Source: Sphingomonas sp. (GTDB taxonomy: Bacteria; Pseudomonadota; Alphaproteobacteria; Sphingomonadales; Sphingomonadaceae). From it: a stretch of 64,000 nt of DNA. Positions within the stretch are counted from its first letter, which is position 1. The number at the start of each line of letters is the position of its first letter. The stretch covers positions 62,001 to 126,000 of the forward strand of contig NZ_QFOB01000004.1 of the NCBI RefSeq assembly GCF_003248515.1, read 5' to 3'. The notes below the pieces were generated by a model, which did no database searches, had not been told where the DNA came from, and worked only from the letters and a program-made list of their open reading frames with translations. Below are positions 55,689 to 64,000 of the stretch, in pieces. The position numbers and the translations under genes were made by a program.

Positions 55689-56690
55689 TCAGCCCTCGAT
55701 CAGCACCTGATTCCGGCCATTCGCCTTCGCCTGATACATCAGTGCATCGGCAGCCGCGATCGCCTGATCCAGCGACTTCTCGCCGAAGGCGGCGATGCCC
55801 GCCGAAAAGCTGAGCAGGCCCAGTGGCTGATCGGTGGCGCGCAGCTTCACCTTGCGCGCGGCCAGGTCCTCGCGCGCCCGGTTCAGGATGGTGAACGCCT
55901 CGTCGGGTGTGATCGCACCGTTGAAGATGATAACGAATTCCTCGCCGCCCCATCGCGCCAGGAAATTCTGCCCGCAGCTTTCCTGCAGGGAATTAGCGAC
56001 CAGCTTCAGCACGCGATCGCCCACGACATGGCCGTAGCGATCGTTGACCGACTTGAAATTGTCGATGTCGCACATGGCGAGCAGCGGGCGCTGCACGGGC
56101 TGCAGCCCTTGCAGGCGGGCGAGCACGCCGCGGCGATTGTGCAGGCCGGTCAGCGAGTCATGATGCGCATCGCCCTTGGCCGTCTCCACTTCCTGCCTCA
56201 GATCCTCGATCTGCTTGGCCGCCTTGGCGAGCTGCGATTCCGTGCGGGTGGAACGCTCGATCATCGTCGCGACGAGTTCCGCGATGGCGACGGTGCCGGC
56301 GAGCAGCGTCTGCTCGGCCTCCAGAGCCCGACCGAATTCGCCCGTCTCGTTCACGGCCGTCTGCGTCAATTCGGCCAGGCGCAGCGTGTGGCGGCGCACC
56401 TTGGCCGCATCCTCGCTCTCGCCCTGCGGTTCCTCCTCCTTCGGCCCATGAACGGCCAGGATGCGGGAAACATCGGCCGCGCTCAGCCGATCACCGTTCA
56501 TGATGACGGCATCCACGGCACGCGCGGCCAGGCCATCGCCGTTCGTGACGACAAGGTAGCCCAAAGTATAATTCTGCGGTGTCGCGGGCAAAGATTGCCG
56601 CGACAGGAAGGAAAGGACGTTCGGCCCGACATCCTCTGCCACCACAGCGGTCGCGGTGCTCGGGGAGCTGATTACGCGGCGCGCCAACAT
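55689..56690 (-). CDS. Diguanylate cyclase (GGDEF)
   Basis: 333 residues from ATG 56690, which has GGAGGT about 9 bases upstream; longer frames lack a ribosome site. The N-terminal 130 residues are a helical domain of unknown type (NVLSFLSRQSLPATPQNYTLGYL), followed by a coiled coil (RTESQLAKAAKQIEDLRQEV) and a GGDEF domain with DSLTGLHNRRG and the active loop ARWGGEEFVI. No RxxD inhibitory site stands five residues before the loop (sequence SCGQ), so product inhibition is probably absent. It makes cyclic di-GMP; a PilZ protein at 22791 could be one of its readers. Confidence 0.92.
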   Translation of the reverse strand: MLARRVISSPSTATAVVAEDVGPNVLSFLSRQSLPATPQNYTLGYLVVTNGDGLAARAVDAVIMNGDRLSAADVSRILAVHGPKEEEPQGESEDAAKVRRHTLRLAELTQTAVNETGEFGRALEAEQTLLAGTVAIAELVATMIERSTRTESQLAKAAKQIEDLRQEVETAKGDAHHDSLTGLHNRRGVLARLQGLQPVQRPLLAMCDIDNFKSVNDRYGHVVGDRVLKLVANSLQESCGQNFLARWGGEEFVIIFNGAITPDEAFTILNRAREDLAARKVKLRATDQPLGLLSFSAGIAAFGEKSLDQAIAAADALMYQAKANGRNQVLIEG

Positions 56691-56817
56691 ATTTATGACC
56701 TCCATCCGTGAGGCGGTGATTTGCTGATGACGGGGCGTAACGACGAATCGCAAACAATCCGTTGCCATCCCCGCTCGTTGGAGCTCCGGATCTTCTTTTT
56801 GTCCGATCCGGACCAAA

Positions 56818-57546
56818 TCAGGCGATCCGGCGCAGTCTTTCGATCAGGCGTTCGCGCGCGGGGGTTATGGCTGCGACCGGCCCGGTCAGCAGATCGCGAA
56901 TCAGGAAATGGCCGGTCAGCGCGAGCGCATCGATCAGATCGGGCCACGCGCCCGCCCCGCCTTCCACCAGAAAGAGCGGCAGTGGCAGCAGCCGATCACG
57001 ATAGGCCTCGCCCGCCGCGCGCGAGACGGCGCCGCCGCTCTTCGGGCTGACGAATATCAGATCGTCGCGCACGCCGGTCGCCACGCATTCCGAAAGATCG
57101 AGGCCGAAGCCCAGCTCGGCCAGCAGCAGCAGTTCATAGCGGGCGAGCGCCGCCGCCCAGCCGCGCGCGGAGGGCGCCGCCGCGATCGCGGCGAGCACGC
57201 CCTCCAGCGCGACATGCAGGCGCGGATAGGGCTGGCCTTCGGGCAACACGGCGGCGGTAAGCGCCGTCACCCAATCAATCGCCGCCGCCGCCAGCGGCTC
57301 GCCCAGGAGCCCCGCGCGGCTTTCGGCCAGTTCGGCCACCAGCGCGGGCAATTGATCGTCGGAGCGCGCGCGCCAGTCGCCGCGAATGCGATTGCCCGCG
57401 ATCAGCACGGGCCGGAGCCGGCGCGAGCGCCCGCCCCGCACATAGCCGGCGATCAGCCCGTCATCCGGCGTCAACGCGCGGACGATGGCGCCATGCTCGC
57501 CATGGCCGCGCACCGCGCAGACGATTGCCTCCGCCTCGATATGCAT
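56818..57546 (-). CDS. recO: DNA repair protein RecO
   Basis: 242 residues. The N-terminal OB-fold (EAIVCAVRGHGEHGAIVRALT, LIAGYVRGGRSRRLRPVL) is followed by the helical and zinc-less C-terminal part (LLLLAELGFGLDLSECVATG). With RecF and RecR it loads RecA onto single-stranded DNA. It lies upstream of the diguanylate cyclase with a 127-base gap. Confidence 0.92.
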   Translation of the reverse strand: MHIEAEAIVCAVRGHGEHGAIVRALTPDDGLIAGYVRGGRSRRLRPVLIAGNRIRGDWRARSDDQLPALVAELAESRAGLLGEPLAAAAIDWVTALTAAVLPEGQPYPRLHVALEGVLAAIAAAPSARGWAAALARYELLLLAELGFGLDLSECVATGVRDDLIFVSPKSGGAVSRAAGEAYRDRLLPLPLFLVEGGAGAWPDLIDALALTGHFLIRDLLTGPVAAITPARERLIERLRRIA

Positions 57547-57632
57547 CGGGATGATCTAGGGGGTGATCCGCCGCCGGGGAAGCGCCCGGCGCCCACCAGC
57601 GCCGACATGCCGTTTCGGAGTGATCGAACGAT

Positions 57633-57701
57633 ACGTCGTCCCGGGCGGAACCCTTCCCATCAAGCGGGGGGACGGTCGGGTGACCGGGCCCGGGACGACG
57701 T
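57633..57701. repeat. Long inverted repeat between recO and uvrC
   Basis: The arms ACGTCGTCCCGGG (57633-57645) and CCCGGGACGACGT (57689-57701) are perfect 13-base inverted copies with 43 bases between them. The core matches the common alphaproteobacterial CGTCnTCCCGGG intergenic palindrome. The 292-base gap holds no gene. Confidence 0.7.
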
Positions 57702-57838
57702 CGATACGCGGATGCGACAAGCAACTCACACGTGCGATCAGATCGCAGGCCCTTCTCTAGGCCGCGTCGATGACCGGACGGCAAAGAGCCAAGGTTAAAA
57801 TCGCGAAAGCCACGTTTTTCCCAGCCGGCCCCGCCCGC

Positions 57839-59767
57839 TCAGCCGCTCGGGTGAAAATGGTCGTAGATCTGCCGCGCCATCGCCTCGGATATTCCGGGGG
57901 CACGCATCAGATCCTCCAGCCCCGCTCCGCGCACGGATTTGGCCGTGCCGAAATGCATCAGCAGCGCCTTCTTCCGCGCGGGGCCGATGCCGGGCACGTC
58001 ATCCAGCGTGCTCTTGATCGTGGAGGCGGCGCGCTTGGCCCGGTGTGCGCCAATCGCGAAGCGGTGCGCCTCGTCGCGCAGGCGCTGGAGATAGAAGAGC
58101 ACGGGGGATCCCGGCGGCAGCATCGATTCGCGCCCGTCCGGCAGATGGAAATGCTCGCGCCCGGCATTGCGGTCCGGCCCCTTGGAGATGCCCACGATCG
58201 GCACGTCCTGCACGCCCATCTCCTCCATCACGCGAAAGACCGCCGAAACCTGCCCCTTGCCGCCGTCGATCAACAGCAGATCGGGCCACTCGCCCGATTT
58301 ACGATCGGGATCCTCCTGCTCCAGCCGCGCGAATCGGCGCTCCAGCACTTCACGCATCATCGCGAAATCGTCGCCGGGTGCCGTCTCGGGCCGCCTGATG
58401 TTGAACTTGCGATACTGGCCTGTGCGGAAGCCCTCGGGGCCCGCCACCACCATCGCCCCCACCATGTTCGTGCCCATGATGTGGCTGTTGTCGTAAATCT
58501 CGATCCGGTTGGGAGGCCCGTCCAGCTCGAACAATTCGCCCACTTCGCGCAGCAGCCGGTTCTGCGTCGCGCCCTCGGCAAGCCGACGGTCGAGCGCTTC
58601 TTCCGCATTGCGCGTCGCCTGCGCCAGCAGCCTTTTCTGCTCGCCCCGCTGCGGCGTCTTCAGCACCACCTTGCGCCCGGCCTTTTCGCTCAGCGCCTCC
58701 ACGATCAGCTCGACTTCGGGCAGCGCGCGATCGATCAGCACAAGCCGTGGCGGCGGCACTTCCTCATAGAATTGCATCACGAAGGCGGTCAGCACCTCCT
58801 CCTCGGGCACCTCGGCGACATGCGTGGGGAAGAAGGCGCGATGCCCCCAATTCTGCCCGCCGCGAATGAAGAAGGCCTGGATGCCGATATGCCCCTGCTT
58901 GGCCGCCAGCGCGAACACGTCCGCATCCTCCACGCCCTCGGCATTGATCGCCTGGGTGCCCTGGATGAATGTCAGCGATTTCAGGCGGTCGCGATAGACG
59001 GCGGCCAGCTCATAATCCATCGCCTCGGCGGCCACGGCCATCTGCTGCCCCAGCTTCTGCTGCACCCTGGTGGATTTGCCCGCCAGGAAATCGGCCGCGT
59101 CCCCCACCAGTTCGGCATAATCTTCCGCGCTGATCCGGTCGACGCACGGCCCCGAGCAGCGCTTGATCTGATAGAGCAGGCAGGGCCGCGTGCGATTGGC
59201 GAAGAAACTGTCCGTGCAGGAGCGCAGCAGGAACAGCTTCTGCAGCGCCGTCAGCGTCTTGCGCACCGCCCCCGCCCCCGCGAACGGGCCGAAATATTGC
59301 CCCTTCGCACGCCGCGCGCCGCGATGAAGCTGCACGCGCGGAAAGGCATGATCCTCGCGCAGCAGGATGAAGGGGAAGCTTTTGTCGTCGCGCAGCAGCA
59401 CGTTGTAGGGCGGGCGGAAGCGCTTGATGAGCTGCGCCTCCAGCAGCAGCGCCTCCGCCTCCGTATTAGTGGTGACGATGGTCATGCCGCGCGTCTGCGC
59501 CACCATCCGGCTGAGCCGCTTCGGAAGACGCGGAACCTGCGTGTAATTGGTCACGCGATTCTTCAGTGATCGCGCCTTGCCGACATACAGCACGTCGCCG
59601 CGCACATCCGTCATGCGATACACGCCGGGCCGCTGCGGCAGCGTCTTCAGCACGTTGCGGATCGCGGCCACGCCCGCCTCGATATCCGGCGCCGCGCCCT
59701 CGCCGCGCACGGCATAGGTCTGCTTCTCTTCGGAAAAACGATCGGGGCTGTCGGGACGTTCGCTCAC
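57839..59767 (-). CDS. uvrC: Excinuclease ABC subunit C
   Basis: 642 residues, GTG start. The GIY-YIG nuclease domain is near 45-130 (RPGVYRMTDVRGDVLYVGKA), Cys residues near 190-210 (CLLYQIKRCSGPCVD), and a UVR motif near 240 (MAVAAEAMDYELAAVYRDRL). An RNase-H-like endonuclease part (IEIYDNSHIMGTNMVGAMVV) and the C-terminal helix-hairpin-helix (LDDVPGIGPARKKALLMHFG) follow. It makes both cuts in nucleotide excision repair with UvrA/UvrB. Confidence 0.97.
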   Translation of the reverse strand: MSERPDSPDRFSEEKQTYAVRGEGAAPDIEAGVAAIRNVLKTLPQRPGVYRMTDVRGDVLYVGKARSLKNRVTNYTQVPRLPKRLSRMVAQTRGMTIVTTNTEAEALLLEAQLIKRFRPPYNVLLRDDKSFPFILLREDHAFPRVQLHRGARRAKGQYFGPFAGAGAVRKTLTALQKLFLLRSCTDSFFANRTRPCLLYQIKRCSGPCVDRISAEDYAELVGDAADFLAGKSTRVQQKLGQQMAVAAEAMDYELAAVYRDRLKSLTFIQGTQAINAEGVEDADVFALAAKQGHIGIQAFFIRGGQNWGHRAFFPTHVAEVPEEEVLTAFVMQFYEEVPPPRLVLIDRALPEVELIVEALSEKAGRKVVLKTPQRGEQKRLLAQATRNAEEALDRRLAEGATQNRLLREVGELFELDGPPNRIEIYDNSHIMGTNMVGAMVVAGPEGFRTGQYRKFNIRRPETAPGDDFAMMREVLERRFARLEQEDPDRKSGEWPDLLLIDGGKGQVSAVFRVMEEMGVQDVPIVGISKGPDRNAGREHFHLPDGRESMLPPGSPVLFYLQRLRDEAHRFAIGAHRAKRAASTIKSTLDDVPGIGPARKKALLMHFGTAKSVRGAGLEDLMRAPGISEAMARQIYDHFHPSG

Positions 59768-59901
59768 CCGCGCGATTTAGGGGGCGACGGCGCCGGGCGC
59801 CAGCCATCGCCGTGGCCCCGGCGTCTTCCGAGCCGGGCGCCCGGATCCGCGAGCGCCCCCCTTTGCCTCCCGGGCTCCCCGCCCGATCGGGGATCCGCGC
59901 C

Positions 59902-60522
59902 TCAGTAAAACGCCCCGTAGATCACGTCGACGATGCGGCGCGTGCCGATCTGCACCAGCAGCAGATCCGGCCCATAGCGCACCCAGCGATAGCCCGGCGG
60001 CGGCGGCCCGACGCCCAGCGGCGCATAATCGTCGAAATAATAAGACGAGGAGAAAAACAGGCTCGGCAGCAGCAGCCCGATCGACCAGCGGCGATAGCGA
60101 TAGCCCGGCGGATAGCGGAACGGGCGACCGGGCATCGGGCGGAAGCCCGGCGGGCGGCCGATGCCGGGGCGATGGACGGGCCGGCCCGCACCCGGACGGC
60201 CCGGTGTCGGCCGCGGAAGCGGCGTCACCCCCGGGCGACCAGGTCGCGAAGGCTGGACAGAAGGACCGCCGGGGCGATCGGGGCGGCCGGCGCCGCCTCC
60301 GGGTCGGCCCGAGTCCGGCCTTCCGGTGGATGGGCCGCCGGGCGACGGCCGCATGCCCTGATTGCCGCCACCGCCCGCGCCCGGGCGTCCGGATCCGCCC
60401 CCCTGTTGCGGAGGGTGCGCCCCGCCGCCATGCTGCGGCGCGCGTGACTGGCCGAGCTGCGCCATGGCGATATCGGGAAGGATGACGAGCATCGCCGTCA
60501 TCAGAAGGAGCGGCCGTTTCAT
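59902..60522 (-). CDS. RcnB-family periplasmic protein with Gly/Pro/Arg-rich spacer
   Basis: 206 residues from ATG 60522 (AGGGG upstream). It has a signal peptide (MKRPLLLMTAMLVILPDIAMA) and a long Gly/Pro/Arg-rich low-complexity segment (residues 25-140). The RcnB-type ending (LGVGPPPPGYRWVRYGPDLL, then IVDVIYGAFY) completes it. In E. coli RcnB takes part in nickel and cobalt balance; most sphingomonad members have unknown roles. The low-complexity spacer is unusually long. Confidence 0.8.
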   Translation of the reverse strand: MKRPLLLMTAMLVILPDIAMAQLGQSRAPQHGGGAHPPQQGGGSGRPGAGGGGNQGMRPSPGGPSTGRPDSGRPGGGAGRPDRPGGPSVQPSRPGRPGVTPLPRPTPGRPGAGRPVHRPGIGRPPGFRPMPGRPFRYPPGYRYRRWSIGLLLPSLFFSSSYYFDDYAPLGVGPPPPGYRWVRYGPDLLLVQIGTRRIVDVIYGAFY

Positions 60523-60708
60523 AAGCAATCCCCTGCGTTGTCCCGCGAGGCTAGGCGGCTCCCCGGCGCATCGCAAGTTCTTGCGGATACGAAACGAACG
60601 AATGCGCTCCACGCGGGAGTGCCCCGGAGAAACGGGCGCTCGCGTCCACGATCGATCCGGATGGCATGGAGAAGGCGGGCCGGATGCGAGCGCCACGAAA
60701 CCCGACAC

Positions 60709-61800
60709 TCATCCCAGTTCGGTCATTTTCACCACGGGCCGACGGATGCGCAGGCGCCGCCGCAATGGCATTTCGATATAGTGAAGGCTCAGCCACGCCA
60801 GCAGAAGCGTCGCGATCACGAGCGGCGGCCACAACCATGCAATCTGCTGCGGCGAAAAGGGCTGGTTGGCGTGCAGCGCGAGAATCGCGAGGATGATCGG
60901 CATGTGCAGAAGGTAGATTGAATAGGAAAGATCGCCCAAAAGCATCATGACGCGATTATCCAGCCAGCGAGCAACCGGAGCCCGCAAGGCGACCAGCAGC
61001 ACCAGCGGCCATATCATCACGGTCATGAGCGCATTGCTGGCAAAGCGCGAAAGCGGCCAGGGATCGATCCAGACGAGCGTACCGGCAGCGATCAGCAGGG
61101 CAGCCAGCGCGACGAGCGGCAACCGTGCGAACCACTCCTTCACCCCATAGAGCAATACGCCCGTAAAGAAGCCCAGCACGCCGCGCGCGATGAACCATGG
61201 CAGCTTCGGCCCCAGCACCCAGGCCAGCGAATAGAGGCCGCACAGCAGAAGCATGGCGCTGCCGGCGTAGAAAAGCGGGGACCGTTGGCGGGCGAGGACA
61301 TAGAATGCGGCATAGCAGATAAGCTCGACCGAGACGGACCATGTCGGCGCGTTGAGGCTCGCGGGCTCCACGCGCAGGAATTGCAGGCCGAGCAGATTGC
61401 GGATCCAGTCCGCCGGCGCGTGCCCCCAATCCTCATAGGCATGCCCGGTCAGCCCTATGCCGAGATAGACGGCGAGCCCGGCCAGCACCGTCGAAAGCGC
61501 CATCAGCGGATATAGCCGCGCGAAACGGGCCGAGGCGAAATCGGCCGCGCTGGCGCGGGTGGGGCCGTCATCCTGCCGGTAGATGTGGTGGAATATGAAG
61601 CCGGACAGAACGAAGAACAGTTCCACCAGCATATCGCCGTGGCGGTATATCCGCTCGATCGGAAGGAACCATCCGAGCGGCATAAGCTCGGGATGATCGA
61701 TCGAAAGGTCGCCGGAAAGATAGCGAAGGTGGAAGATCAGCGCGACGCCGATCGATGCCACTCCGCGCAGGGCATCGACGGGAGCGATGCGCTGCTGCAC
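60709..61800 (-). CDS. Acyltransferase family 3 membrane protein (OafA-like)
   Basis: 363 residues, GTG start at 61800. It has about ten transmembrane helices and the family start RIAPVDALRGVASIGVALIFH, with the conserved His and Arg residues (VLSGFIFHHIYR, RFARLYPLMA). These enzymes O-acetylate or acylate polysaccharides, lipids or peptides. It starts 9 bases after the atpF stop, so it is transcribed behind the F0 genes, which is unusual. Confidence 0.88.
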   Translation of the reverse strand: MQQRIAPVDALRGVASIGVALIFHLRYLSGDLSIDHPELMPLGWFLPIERIYRHGDMLVELFFVLSGFIFHHIYRQDDGPTRASAADFASARFARLYPLMALSTVLAGLAVYLGIGLTGHAYEDWGHAPADWIRNLLGLQFLRVEPASLNAPTWSVSVELICYAAFYVLARQRSPLFYAGSAMLLLCGLYSLAWVLGPKLPWFIARGVLGFFTGVLLYGVKEWFARLPLVALAALLIAAGTLVWIDPWPLSRFASNALMTVMIWPLVLLVALRAPVARWLDNRVMMLLGDLSYSIYLLHMPIILAILALHANQPFSPQQIAWLWPPLVIATLLLAWLSLHYIEMPLRRRLRIRRPVVKMTELG

Positions 61801-61809
61801 TTTTGGAAA

Positions 61810-62376
61810 TCAGTTCGGGCGCTGGCCCAGCGAGGCGATCGTACGATCCACCAGCGCCTTGTCGCTTCCCGCATCCAGCTTCTCGCCGATGATCTGCGCG
61901 GCAGCGGCGGCGGCGGCGGAAGCGGCCTTCGCGCGCAGTTCGGCCACGGCCCCGCGCTCGGCGGCGGCGATCTTGTCCTCGGCCATCTTGCCGCGACGCG
62001 CGATCAGCGTCTCCGCATCGGCCTTGGCCTTATCCACGATCGCGGCGGCCTCGGCATAGGCGTGGCTCACGATCGAGGCGGCCTCGCCCGCAGCGGCGGA
62101 TGCCTTGCTCTCATATTCGGCCTTCAGCGCCTCGGCCTCGGCGCGGAGCCTGGAGGCTTCGTCCAGCTGAGTGCGGATACCGGCGATCTTCTTGTCGAGC
62201 GACGCGGCGATCGCGGCCGGCACCTTCTTCCACAGGATGATCGCGATCACCACGATCATCGACAGCGCGACCCAGCCGCCCGGCGGCAGGCCGAGCGCGG
62301 TCATCTCGCCATGCTCGATCATCTCGGGATCGGCCAGCGTGGTGGCGTTGAGCTGGGTGCCGGCGATCTCGGCCAT
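61810..62376 (-). CDS. atpF: ATP synthase F0 subunit b
   Basis: 188 residues. One transmembrane helix near residues 35-52 (GGWVALSMIVVIAIILWKKV) is followed by a long Ala/Glu/Lys/Arg-rich helix that forms the peripheral stalk with b'. It ends IASLGQRPN. It lies 10 bases behind the b' gene. Confidence 0.92.
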   Translation of the reverse strand: MAEIAGTQLNATTLADPEMIEHGEMTALGLPPGGWVALSMIVVIAIILWKKVPAAIAASLDKKIAGIRTQLDEASRLRAEAEALKAEYESKASAAAGEAASIVSHAYAEAAAIVDKAKADAETLIARRGKMAEDKIAAAERGAVAELRAKAASAAAAAAAQIIGEKLDAGSDKALVDRTIASLGQRPN

Positions 62377-62386
62377 ATTCTTATCC

Positions 62387-62878
62387 TTAAGCCGCCAGCG
62401 CGGACTTGACCGCGCGAGCGGCCTCGGCGCGATCCACGTTCAGACCGGAGACGCGGGCGACGATTTCCTGCGCGGCATCGGCGGCTACGCCTTCGATCCC
62501 GGCCGACGCTTCCGCCAGCTGGGCCGCGAGCCTCGCCTCGGCCTCGGCCGCCCTGGCCTGAACCTCGGCATCCGCCGCCTTCACCTTCGCTTCGGCATCC
62601 AGCGTCGCCTTATGCTTGGCGGCGGCCATTTCCGCCTGTGCGGCGGCGCGGCTCTCGTTGAGCTTGGCGAGATAGGCTTCCTCGGCCGCATCGGCCTGCG
62701 CGCGCGCAGCCTCCGCAGCGGCGAGATCACCCTGGATGCGCGCGTCGCGATCCTCGATCGTCTTCTCGATCTTTGGCAGCATCGCCTTGCCGATGCCGAA
62801 ATAGAGGAGCGCGAAAACGATCACGAGCCAGAAAAGCTGGGACGCGTAGATTTCGGCGATCTGGTCTATCTGGGGCAT
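62387..62878 (-). CDS. atpG: ATP synthase F0 subunit b'
   Basis: 163 residues. One transmembrane helix near residues 13-30 (SQLFWLVIVFALLYFGIGKA) precedes a long charged helix (IEDRDARIQGDLAAAEAARA). It is the second, diverged b subunit typical of alphaproteobacteria and plastids; b and b' form the stalk heterodimer. Confidence 0.92.
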   Translation of the reverse strand: MPQIDQIAEIYASQLFWLVIVFALLYFGIGKAMLPKIEKTIEDRDARIQGDLAAAEAARAQADAAEEAYLAKLNESRAAAQAEMAAAKHKATLDAEAKVKAADAEVQARAAEAEARLAAQLAEASAGIEGVAADAAQEIVARVSGLNVDRAEAARAVKSALAA

Positions 62879-62943
62879 CGGCTTGGAAGGGCCTTACGAA
62901 AGGAGGACGACAGGTGGCTCGCCGGGTTGCCCCGGCGAAGACC

Positions 62944-63174
62944 TTACTTGACGACGAACAGGATCAGGATCGCGATGACGAACGCGATCAGGCCCAGAAG
63001 TTCGGCGGCGGCGAAGCCGATGAACAGGCGGCCCTGCTGGCCATCGGCGGCACCCGGATTGCGCAGCGCGCCCTCGAGGAACGAACCGAACACGTTGCCC
63101 ACGCCCAGCGCGGCCATGCCGACGCCGATCGCGGCGAGACCGGCGCCGATCACCTTGGCAGATGCGAGATCCAT
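62944..63174 (-). CDS. atpE: ATP synthase F0 subunit c
   Basis: 76 residues with two transmembrane helices and a polar loop. It has the Gly-rich first helix (GAGLAAIGVGMAALGVGN), the loop ALRNPGAADGQQG and the proton-carrying acidic residue in FAAAELLGLIAFVIAIL (Glu in the second helix). It forms the rotating c-ring. Confidence 0.95.
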   Translation of the reverse strand: MDLASAKVIGAGLAAIGVGMAALGVGNVFGSFLEGALRNPGAADGQQGRLFIGFAAAELLGLIAFVIAILILFVVK

Positions 63175-63217
63175 AATGTCTTCCCTTCTGTGAACTGTGA
63201 TTTGTAGCTTGTTGAAA

Positions 63218-64000
63218 TCAGTGAAGATTGATCGCGTCGTTCAGATAGAGCGACGTGAGCAGCGCAAAGACGTAGGCCTGGATCGCCGAAACCAGCAGTT
63301 CCAGCGCCGAGACGCCGATGATCATGATGAAGGAGAGGAAGCTGACGCCGTAGCCGATGCCGCCGGCATTGAGCCCCTGCACCACGAAGCTGGCGAACAC
63401 GTCGAGCAGGATATGCCCGGCCGTCATGGCCACGAACAGTCGCAGCCCCAGGCTGAACGGACGCACGAGGAAGCTCGCCAGCTCGATCACGAAGATCAGC
63501 GGGATCATCACCTTCGGCGTGCCGTGCGGAACGAACAGCGAGAAGAAGTGGAAGCCGTGCTTCAGGAAGCCGACGATCAGCACGATCGCGAAGCTGAAGA
63601 AGGCCAGTACCGCCGTCAGCGTGATGTGGCTCGTCACGGTGAAGGGGTGCATCCCCGGCACCACGCCCAGCGGGATCAGCCCGATCAGGTTGGCGAACAG
63701 GATGAACATGAAGAGCGAGAAGACGTAGGGCGTGAAGGCCCGGCCCTTCGGCCCGATATTCGCATCCATCATGTTGGAGATGAAGCTCGTCATCCCCTCC
63801 ACGGCCGCCTGCCAGCGCCCTGGCACCAGCTGACGCTTCATCCCGCCGAGCATGAACAGCCAGAGGCCGGCCAGCGTGATGACCATGAACAGCGCGGAAT
63901 TGGTGAAAGCGATATTGTGGCCCGCAATGGACCAGTCGGCGCCGAACAGCGGCTCGACCTTGAACTGATGCATCGGATCGATGCCGGAGCCCTCAGCGGC
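63218..64000 (-). CDS. atpB: ATP synthase F0 subunit a (5' end at or beyond window edge)
   Basis: At least 251 residues from the ATG at 63973, with five or six transmembrane helices and the essential Arg in FLVRPFSLGLRLFVAMTAGH. The family usually has a few residues before the conserved DPMHQF. Here the frame stays open to the window end, reading AAEGSGIDP before that Met, so the true start probably lies just outside the window. It forms the proton path against the c-ring. It is the first gene of atpB-atpE-b'-b in this direction; atpI is expected upstream. Confidence 0.93.
   Translation of the reverse strand, partial: AAEGSGIDPMHQFKVEPLFGADWSIAGHNIAFTNSALFMVITLAGLWLFMLGGMKRQLVPGRWQAAVEGMTSFISNMMDANIGPKGRAFTPYVFSLFMFILFANLIGLIPLGVVPGMHPFTVTSHITLTAVLAFFSFAIVLIVGFLKHGFHFFSLFVPHGTPKVMIPLIFVIELASFLVRPFSLGLRLFVAMTAGHILLDVFASFVVQGLNAGGIGYGVSFLSFIMIIGVSALELLVSAIQAYVFALLTSLYLNDAINLH

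Noticed and set aside
55498..55710. A 70-codon plus-strand frame before the diguanylate cyclase
   Set aside because: No ribosome site and an Arg-rich composition; it also overlaps the cyclase stop. Not convincing as a gene.

Overview
The window is high-GC, tightly packed chromosomal DNA from an alphaproteobacterium, almost certainly a member of the Sphingomonadaceae. The supporting signs are the large TonB-dependent receptors, a PEPxxWA-CTERM protein, the mdh / sucD / odhA / odhB / lpd order, the lipoyl-domain PdhB, a UPF0314 (DUF2585) gene, an ATP12 chaperone gene and the split b/b' F0 ATP synthase genes. I saw no rRNA, tRNA or CRISPR array. The first and last genes run off the window edges.

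1-10.8 kb: a sensing and oxidation region. A hybrid sensor kinase with a sodium/solute-symporter N-terminus (CrbS/MxtR type) converges on a LuxR-type response regulator (CrbR/ErdR type). Divergent from the regulator is a four-gene unit: TonB-dependent receptor, PQQ dehydrogenase fused to a cupredoxin-like domain, Tat-exported TIM-barrel isomerase/epimerase-like protein, and small cytochrome c. Together these suggest outer-membrane uptake plus periplasmic oxidation of an unknown substrate.

10.8-25 kb: a lipoprotein, then the TCA block on the minus strand (mdh, a secreted unknown, sucD, odhA, odhB, lpd; sucC is not here), a secreted M20 peptidase, a nucleoside-hydrolase-like protein with a damaged metal motif, a PilZ protein and leucyl aminopeptidase.

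25-43.6 kb: lptD-surA-pdxA-rsmA (outer-membrane biogenesis and 16S rRNA maturation), an EF-hand protein, a phytoene-synthase-like protein, pdhA-pdhB, ftsB, an anchored metallo-beta-lactamase-fold hydrolase, MAPEG, crcB-rluA, a PaiB-like flavoprotein, a HAD phosphatase, ATP12, a PEPxxWA-CTERM protein with a striking upstream palindrome, gmk and UPF0314.

43.56-49.55 kb: a small integrated element, about 6 kb, that I consider the most interesting part. It sits inside the 3' end of the UPF0314 gene. A 16-bp direct repeat marks both ends, and the lost C-terminal codons of UPF0314 are found intact just beyond the right repeat. Inside are two decayed queA 3' ends, a truncated PLD-type nuclease, two small overlapping genes, a primase/helicase-like P-loop gene preceded by a consensus DnaA box, and a tyrosine integrase next to the right end.

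49.6-64 kb: small membrane proteins, fumC, a glutathione S-transferase, a BtuB-like TonB receptor, an unknown protein, a diguanylate cyclase, recO, uvrC, an RcnB-like protein, an acyltransferase, and the F0 part of ATP synthase (atpB, atpE, b', b).
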